This document shows positions 58,486 through 64,000 of a DNA stretch of 64,000 bases, piece after piece. The DNA comes from Stentor roeselii (lineage: Eukaryota > Ciliophora > Heterotrichea > Heterotrichida > Stentoridae), in NCBI GenBank assembly GCA_006503475.1, contig RSEH01000100.1, positions 89,589-153,588 on the forward strand, written 5' to 3'. Position numbers and translations under genes: made by a program. Position 1 is the stretch's first letter. Every line of letters begins with the position of its first letter. A model generated the notes under the pieces. That model was not told the DNA's origin, did not search any database, and saw nothing but the letters and a program-made list of their open reading frames with translations.

Positions 58486-60732
58486 CTATCTATTAGCTGA
58501 ACCATAAAATAAGTTTCTAAAATTGCATCTTACTGGTAATAAATCTCCGATCGAACTTCCCTGTCTTCCTATATTGATTGGATTAGAGCCAGTTGATTGA
58601 TACTCTTGAAATATTTTTATAAATTCGTCAAGTATGATATTATCATTAAAGGTCAGTAAAAATTCAGCTGCTTCTGTTGTTATTGTGAAGACCTTCGCTC
58701 CAAATATCATCGTTTCTATACTGAATCCAGCTTCTCCCTTAAAACCTTCCCTTTCTCTCTCAGTAGTAAAATCTTCATCATCAACTTTCTTCTCGTCAGA
58801 GTCAATATTTGTAAGGGTCAGTGTGTTTCTTGCTTCTTGAAATGTGTTGCAGTTTATTCTTCTAAATAAATGTGCGAACTCGTGCAACAAGATTATATAA
58901 AATCCTGCTCTGCGTTGTTTGTTTCGCAAACTTTTCATGAAAGATGATGGTCCTTTACTGAGAAAAGCAAACTGATTATATGTGCTAAAACCACAGCAGC
59001 TATTCATTGTTTTGGTGAAATAAACATTTTTCAACAATCGGTGAACTAGTTCTTTGGTTGGAATGCTTGAAGCATTGAATTTATCAAGACATTCTAAAAT
59101 CAAGTTTTTTTCTAGAAGTGCATGAAACTCATTTAATAGAAGAGGAGAATCATTGAATCGGAAGAAAGAAAGCTTGTAATAGAAACTTGGGTTGAAAAAA
59201 TACATAAAGTCTTGTTCTATTTTACTCATAATCAATGCAAAAATGATAAAGTTCTGATGGACTGATGAGTAGTGAGACATTTGAAGAAAGAAATTAATAA
59301 AATCATTTTTTGAGATTAGTTCATCACTTTTAAGAGTATTAGATAGTTTTAATATTGCAATCTTATTATCTGACAAAAGGTTGAAAGAATTTCTTAAGAA
59401 AATCATAGACCCGTCGATTACTTTTATATTTGAACTGTTGCATAAATTGGAATAAAATGAAGTGTACGCTTCGTGTAAATTATGAGTGAAGTTTTCTTGT
59501 GCCAATTTTACTCTTGCAAGCACTTCCTCAAGTTTTTTCCAATCAATAGCTGAAAGAAAATATTTTTTTCGATTAACAGTATAAACCCATGTTTCTTGAA
59601 GATCTGATTCACTTATTATATCTATTTTTTCAACTTCACTTATTTCTTTGTTGGTGACAACATTGAAATTAATTGAGCGGATTTCTTTTAGGATTATATA
59701 AAAATAATGTGCGACTTCTTTGAATAGCTCAATATTAGTAATGTTTGACTGAAAAGGAAGTTCATTTTCCGGTGAAATTGTTGAAGAATCTCTTGATGAT
59801 ACGTAGATATAGGTTGATTTCTGAATTAAATTTCTAAGACGTTCTTTTGTGCACTTTAGACAAGATTTTTTGATACTGTCTTCGAAGTTTTTTATTTGAA
59901 GCAATGTAGATTCTCTTTCTTTTGAATTTTTGATAGAGTTATAAAGATTGTCTTCAGTTTGGTTTATAACATATTTTGTAAAATAAAAACTTTTGCAATC
60001 AAACCTGAAGTTGGGCAAATTTTCTTTGAGAATCATCAGGCTTAAGCAGCCTACAGCGAAGTAGTCTATCGCCTTAGGATTTACTTCCTGGAAAGAATAT
60101 TCTGATTTTTCCAATGCAAAAACTACTTCGGGTGCCAAATACTGGTTATCGAAATCAAGGACTTTAAGTACTTTAAGGTAGTTGCTGAAATCAAATTCGT
60201 CTATCTGAGTTATGAAGTAGTTTAGCTCAATTTTCGGTAATTTTTTATGATCGACGAAAATAATTTCAGGATTGAGAAATCCATGGAAGTACCCTTTTGA
60301 ATGTAAGTACAGGACTGCCTTGAAAAGCTTTGAAATTTTTTTAAGCTGTACTTCTTTTGAAGCCCGCAACGAGAAGCTTATAAACTGTGGGTAATATTGA
60401 GTAATCAGTCCATACTCTAATCCATCAGATGATTCCATCTTTACATAAAAACCGAATAAATCGCAAAAAAACTTGCATTCCTTTACCGAATCATATGCTA
60501 AGAGCAGAGTTTGAATATATCTCTGTGTTTTTTCAATAGGCCCATGAATGACGTTAACTTTTAGGAGATCATGTGCCCCAGCAAACGAAGCTACTAAATT
60601 GCTAAGAATGATTCCATCAAAATCATTTTCATTGAGTTTCGATATTACTTTCATTTGATCATGTGAAAATTGTTCTAAACCCGAGCTGAGTCCCTGGTCT
60701 ATCAGGTGCTGAACCGTATCTTGACTTTTCAT
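58486..60732 (-). CDS. Pseudokinase-like protein with C-terminal HExxH motif
   Basis: The 748-aa protein begins with a protein-kinase-like domain (residues about 40-270). YLHSKGYFHGFLNPEIIFVD near residue 147 matches the catalytic loop, but HRD is HGF, and no convincing DFG follows. A later APE-like LAPEVV and the F-helix AIDYFAVGCLSLMIL are recognisable, so this is a pseudokinase by sequence. The middle is helical and unassigned. The C-terminal part contains FYIILLHEFAHLFRR with H617-E-F-A-H621, a gluzincin-style zinc site, and GEAGFSIE about 55 residues later, which could supply the third ligand. A kinase-like and a metallopeptidase-like module on one chain is unusual. No signal peptide or membrane helix is seen. 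Confidence 0.82.
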   Translation of the reverse strand: MKSQDTVQHLIDQGLSSGLEQFSHDQMKVISKLNENDFDGIILSNLVASFAGAHDLLKVNVIHGPIEKTQRYIQTLLLAYDSVKECKFFCDLFGFYVKMESSDGLEYGLITQYYPQFISFSLRASKEVQLKKISKLFKAVLYLHSKGYFHGFLNPEIIFVDHKKLPKIELNYFITQIDEFDFSNYLKVLKVLDFDNQYLAPEVVFALEKSEYSFQEVNPKAIDYFAVGCLSLMILKENLPNFRFDCKSFYFTKYVINQTEDNLYNSIKNSKERESTLLQIKNFEDSIKKSCLKCTKERLRNLIQKSTYIYVSSRDSSTISPENELPFQSNITNIELFKEVAHYFYIILKEIRSINFNVVTNKEISEVEKIDIISESDLQETWVYTVNRKKYFLSAIDWKKLEEVLARVKLAQENFTHNLHEAYTSFYSNLCNSSNIKVIDGSMIFLRNSFNLLSDNKIAILKLSNTLKSDELISKNDFINFFLQMSHYSSVHQNFIIFALIMSKIEQDFMYFFNPSFYYKLSFFRFNDSPLLLNEFHALLEKNLILECLDKFNASSIPTKELVHRLLKNVYFTKTMNSCCGFSTYNQFAFLSKGPSSFMKSLRNKQRRAGFYIILLHEFAHLFRRINCNTFQEARNTLTLTNIDSDEKKVDDEDFTTEREREGFKGEAGFSIETMIFGAKVFTITTEAAEFLLTFNDNIILDEFIKIFQEYQSTGSNPINIGRQGSSIGDLLPVRCNFRNLFYGSANR

Positions 60733-61322
60733 ATTATATCCTATTAGCTAATTCGATAACTAATTGATGTATGATCCTTGTTACATTCCTATATTCAAAC
60801 TTTTTATAGGGTATTTACACTTCTTTCGAAGATTATTTAAACTATACTTATAAAGAATTTATAAAATTTGTAAATATTATGAGTATGAATCAAATTAATT
60901 GAATAATTCAAAGGAATCTTAAAAAAGAACTGATGAACATGTTTCTTATATCTAGGCTTCATTTAGTTGTATCTTTTGTGATATTAATAATTATTGACCT
61001 GCAACTATTTCTCTAATATTCTGATTTTATCAGTTAGCCATTATGTTAACTATAAAAAACCTTTTAACATTTATAAACCAGATTCAAATCTAATCCTTCT
61101 ATTAAATGACCACTAAAAATCCTTATTTTTCAAAACTCTCCGAAAATCCCTAATCTTTACTAATTTTCATAATTTAATCACCTGAATTTCTTCCCTAAAT
61201 CCTAAAATCAATAAATTTTAACAGCCATCCTTCAAGCAGATCTCTACTAAATTCCAAATCAAAAAGGCCAAAACATAAATTGCAAGCAAGTTATTAAATC
61301 GGAATTTCTCTGGTCGATTAAA
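60733..61322. other. AT-rich spacer before subtelomeric relics
   Basis: This ~590-bp region upstream of the pseudokinase gene contains its promoter. The second half is pyrimidine-rich on the plus strand, like the DNA before 55569. No gene or repeat was seen. Confidence 0.5.
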
Positions 61323-62249
61323 CTACTCCGAGATCTCGTCTCTTAGTTTTTCGACTGAGACTTTCCCATTATTTTCTGATGTTATAAATGTTTTCTCAGG
61401 GCCCAGCTGAAAGACTTCTTCATACTTATCATGGACCTGGAGATAAAGGGCTAAAGGTTCGCTTATTTGACAGATGTCAGCATTTTTTCGTTCAAGTCAC
61501 CAGTTGTCTTCCAAATGTCTTCCTGTTTTGCGTTCCTCGTCAGAAGAGTGCAAAAGTGTTCCTGGGGTGAGCAGGTAGTGTTTGACCAGGTTTTTCTTGA
61601 AAAGATTCTCCATGACCACCTCTTCTATCACTAGAATCTCGCGAATTCAGTTGATTCCATCTTCAAAGACCATCTGGATCTACTGCGAGTTGTGGATCTA
61701 TTGAATAGATGAAGTTTTTTTATCTTCTGATTGTGTCTAAAGCAATCAGAGGAATTGGAAGCTGTGGGGTGTCCTCGTCAAGTTCAGGAAAAGAGTTGGT
61801 CACTTCTTTCGGTGAAACAACTTCTTAAGAGATGAAAGCCATTAAAGAATTCACGATTTTGTATAAGACTTGTGAGTGATTGCGAATAAAGCGTCTTGCA
61901 TTATCAGCTTTACAATTTTCAGGCATTTTTGAACTTGCTTTACTCGTAAGCTTTTCGAGAAATCTCCAGCCCTTCCCATGTCTTTGAATGATGAGGAGAT
62001 TTTTGAACTCACGTTGTCCTTCCATGTGTTTAGGTAGAGCGCGTTCTGGCTGAGAATCCAGTTTTGATTTGTCGGAACTTCTAGTCTCATTGTTTTGGTG
62101 AAGTTTAGGTTGATTATCTCTTTTTCTGATGTTATTAAGCAGTGGTCTCTTATTTTATCTAGGGATATCACGATTTCCTTTTTAGGTTTAAACTTGTAAA
62201 CAGAAGTTTGATATCTGGGTGGTGAAATCGTGTTCTGGATCTGATTCAT
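61323..62249 (-). pseudogene. Shattered unidentified gene
   Basis: On the minus strand a 132-codon frame opens with an ATG (MNQIQNTISPPRYQ). Protein-like text then continues through at least two frame changes and several in-frame stops: into VLYKIVNSLMAFIS and DTPQLPIPLIALDTIR in another frame, then back to the first frame for VVMENLFKKNLVKHYLLTPG and KYEEVFQLGPEK, ending EISE at a natural TAG (61323-61325). The pieces are collinear, so this is one decayed gene of about 300 codons. I do not recognise the family. No set of 15-nt introns repairs it. Confidence 0.65.
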
Positions 62250-63923
62250 TCTGAATCGAGGAGCTTGCTTTTTTGCTGTGGCTGTGGGAGGGTCAACTTA
62301 TCGATATTAACTCCTTTCCAGCACTACTTAGAAGTTTATCAAAACGATTCTATTCATATTTTTCGCGAATTCCAGACATATTTCATAATAATAAGCGAGT
62401 TTTCAGGGTTAATATTTTTATTCATTCGTAGATTTCTCCACATTTTTTTCCTTCTACTCTGAACTAAGTGTAGGTATCTTTTCATTAGGCCTATTATCAC
62501 AATTTTCTCCTTCTACACTGAATTAAGTGTGGGTATCTCTTCGGTAGGCATATTATCAATATCAAATAGTGCCGAATGAGACTTTCAGAATATTTCCACC
62601 TCTGATGATTCTATCCGATACGTTTGCAGAAGGCATAAGGATTCTCAGCTGCGAAGACCAAATTAATCTTAGAGATTCCAATGAAGATTCTTTTGAAGTA
62701 TCAAAAGTCAACTATCTCACTTTCAGAACCAGTATCAATCACTTAGCCAAATAACACCCAAATACATTCTCCTTATAAATATATTTCTCAGATCAAGAAT
62801 CAGAGGTCACCATATCATCTACCCCGATAGCGTCAGGAGGATTTCTTAAATCGAGTTAACAAGCACCATATAACCTTTAAAAACCTTAGATTGAAATTTC
62901 CATGATCATTCCAGATAAACACAATATCAACTCCAAAATTCATCCCAACTATTATCATTGTCCTTATCAGACTCTCACAATAGTCAAAGCAGCAGAGAAC
63001 ATTTTGATATATTCCCCCCGTAACAGTGATAGAAAACATTTCACCGAAATTTCAACTGTTGCTCTTGATCAGTTCAATATAAATTGGAGTGATTCAGTGG
63101 AATAATTAAAATTATTAAAATTAAATAAAGTGAAATATATGAAAGAAACTGAAAATTTCAGAGAATTTAAATTGAGCGTTCGAGATGAGTAGCTAGTTTA
63201 TTTTCTTGGGAAATGTCAAGGTAAAGAAAAAGAAATTAAAGATCGTTATATTTTTAATTTAGAATATAAATGAGCGATTAAAATTTAAATTAAACATTTT
63301 CACTGTAAAATTGAAAATTTGAAATATGGATTACTTTGGAATGTGTAAATAGTGGCTACTAAGGAGATTTAGACAAGGCTTGGGGATTGACTGAAACTGG
63401 ATCTTTAACAGTGATATTTTCAGATTTTTTTATTATTTAGGGATATAAGGGTAGTCTCCAAGGCTTTTGGATACCATCCGGTGTACTCGAATCAAGTAAT
63501 CACTGTGAATATAAACTAAGTAGAATTTCTTCTAATTTCACAATTATAGACTAACTTGATTCACCGATGCTTTTCTCATACTAAAAATTATCAAGATGAC
63601 GGGAATCTTTTAATGAACACATAAATTTAAAATTAGAAATCATATTTAACAGAAAATCAAGAATTTAGATTATCACAATAAAGGATAGCTTAAAAAACGA
63701 ATTACCTCACAGAAGTTGGAAAATATTTCTATAATATACATCATATTGTTAGCAATAATAATTTTAATAGATTTTTATATGTTTTAATTATAAGATATGT
63801 TGAAGGCATAAAAATTTTCACAAGATTTTTTCAAGTGATCCTAAAAATGATTTTATTATATATATTAAAAAAAAAATCGAACCGGGTAAAATTTCTTGGA
63901 AAAGGTTTGGGTATGATTAAGGA
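62250..63923. other. Subtelomeric region without intact genes
   Basis: The sequence up to about 63.1 kb has coding-like patches that do not join into a gene, such as open plus-strand stretches at 62569-62754 and 62902-63105, neither with a convincing start. A 59-bp direct repeat is listed separately. From 63.1 kb to the telomere the DNA is very AT-rich with no ORF, repeat or RNA gene that I recognise. Confidence 0.55.
62447..62564. repeat. Direct repeat, 2 copies of a ~59-bp unit
   Basis: Two adjacent copies share CCTTCTACNCTGAANTAAGTG, then a GTATCT...TAGGC.TATTATCA core. They are offset by 59 bp and differ at about ten positions. Confidence 0.85.
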
Positions 63924-64000
63924 GTTAGGGTGTTAGGGTGTTAGGGTGTTAGGGTGTTAGGGTGTTAGGGTGTTAGGGTGTTAGGGTGTTAGGGTGTTAG
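63924..64000 (+). repeat. Telomere, (TGTTAGGG)n
   Basis: About nine and a half perfect copies of an 8-base unit run to the last base of the window. The G-rich strand points to the 3' end, as required for a right-hand chromosome end. The complement is CCCTAACA, the unit reported for Stentor. The first copy is preceded by unique sequence with no degenerate subtelomeric units. Confidence 0.97.

Overview
The window is the right-hand end of a ciliate macronuclear chromosome, most probably from the heterotrich Stentor coeruleus or a close relative. Three things in the sequence say so. The last ~77 bases are a perfect telomeric array with the 8-base unit TGTTAGGG, its G-rich strand running 5'->3' to the end. 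The introns that can be shown are exactly 15 nt long, a Stentor hallmark. TAA, TAG and TGA all end long conserved genes, so the standard genetic code is in use, as in Stentor and unlike most ciliates. The gene families (MORN, kelch, CNB, P5B-ATPase and a giant DUF3638 protein) also fit a protist.

Layout. From 1 to about 30.1 kb the DNA is gene-packed, often with only 17-22 bp between genes. In order it holds: a P5B ATPase; a cyclic-nucleotide-binding protein (one 15-nt intron); a small NEPRO-like protein; a tandem trio of membrane-anchored DUF229 ectophosphatase/sulfatase-like proteins; an SK-like K+ channel; a small basic protein; a fusion of a NifS-like PLP desulfurase and a TtcA tRNA thiolase; a secreted/type I membrane protein; a second P5B ATPase; a coiled-coil protein; a DTW-domain tRNA-modifying enzyme rebuilt here across two 15-nt introns; a MORN protein; a small membrane protein; an unknown protein; and a kelch protein.

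From 30 kb to the end the DNA is much sparser and AT-rich, with 1-2 kb gaps and decayed genes. Intact genes are a cystatin, one OSCA/TMEM63-like channel, an aspartic-protease-like protein lacking both DTG motifs, a 3,111-aa DUF6606/DUF3638/DUF3645 protein, a B-box/coiled-coil protein and a pseudokinase with an HExxH motif. Broken genes are an inverted OSCA-like paralogue with one in-frame TAA, an ABCC-type transporter fragment joined to a decayed copy of the B-box/coiled-coil gene, remnants resembling an ISXO2-type transposase and an ABC ATPase, and a shattered unknown gene near the telomere. A diverged ~50-bp minisatellite and two smaller tandem repeats lie between genes.

The genes do not form an obvious pathway. 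The themes are membrane transport and signalling (two P5B ATPases, K+ channel, OSCA-like pair, three DUF229 ectoenzymes), tRNA modification (desulfurase-TtcA fusion, DTW protein) and proteolysis or its control (cystatin, aspartic-protease-like protein, HExxH protein). The most unusual items are the desulfurase-zinc finger-TtcA fusion, the pseudokinase-HExxH protein and the OSCA-like gene with the internal stop. All family assignments come from reading motifs by eye; no database search was run.
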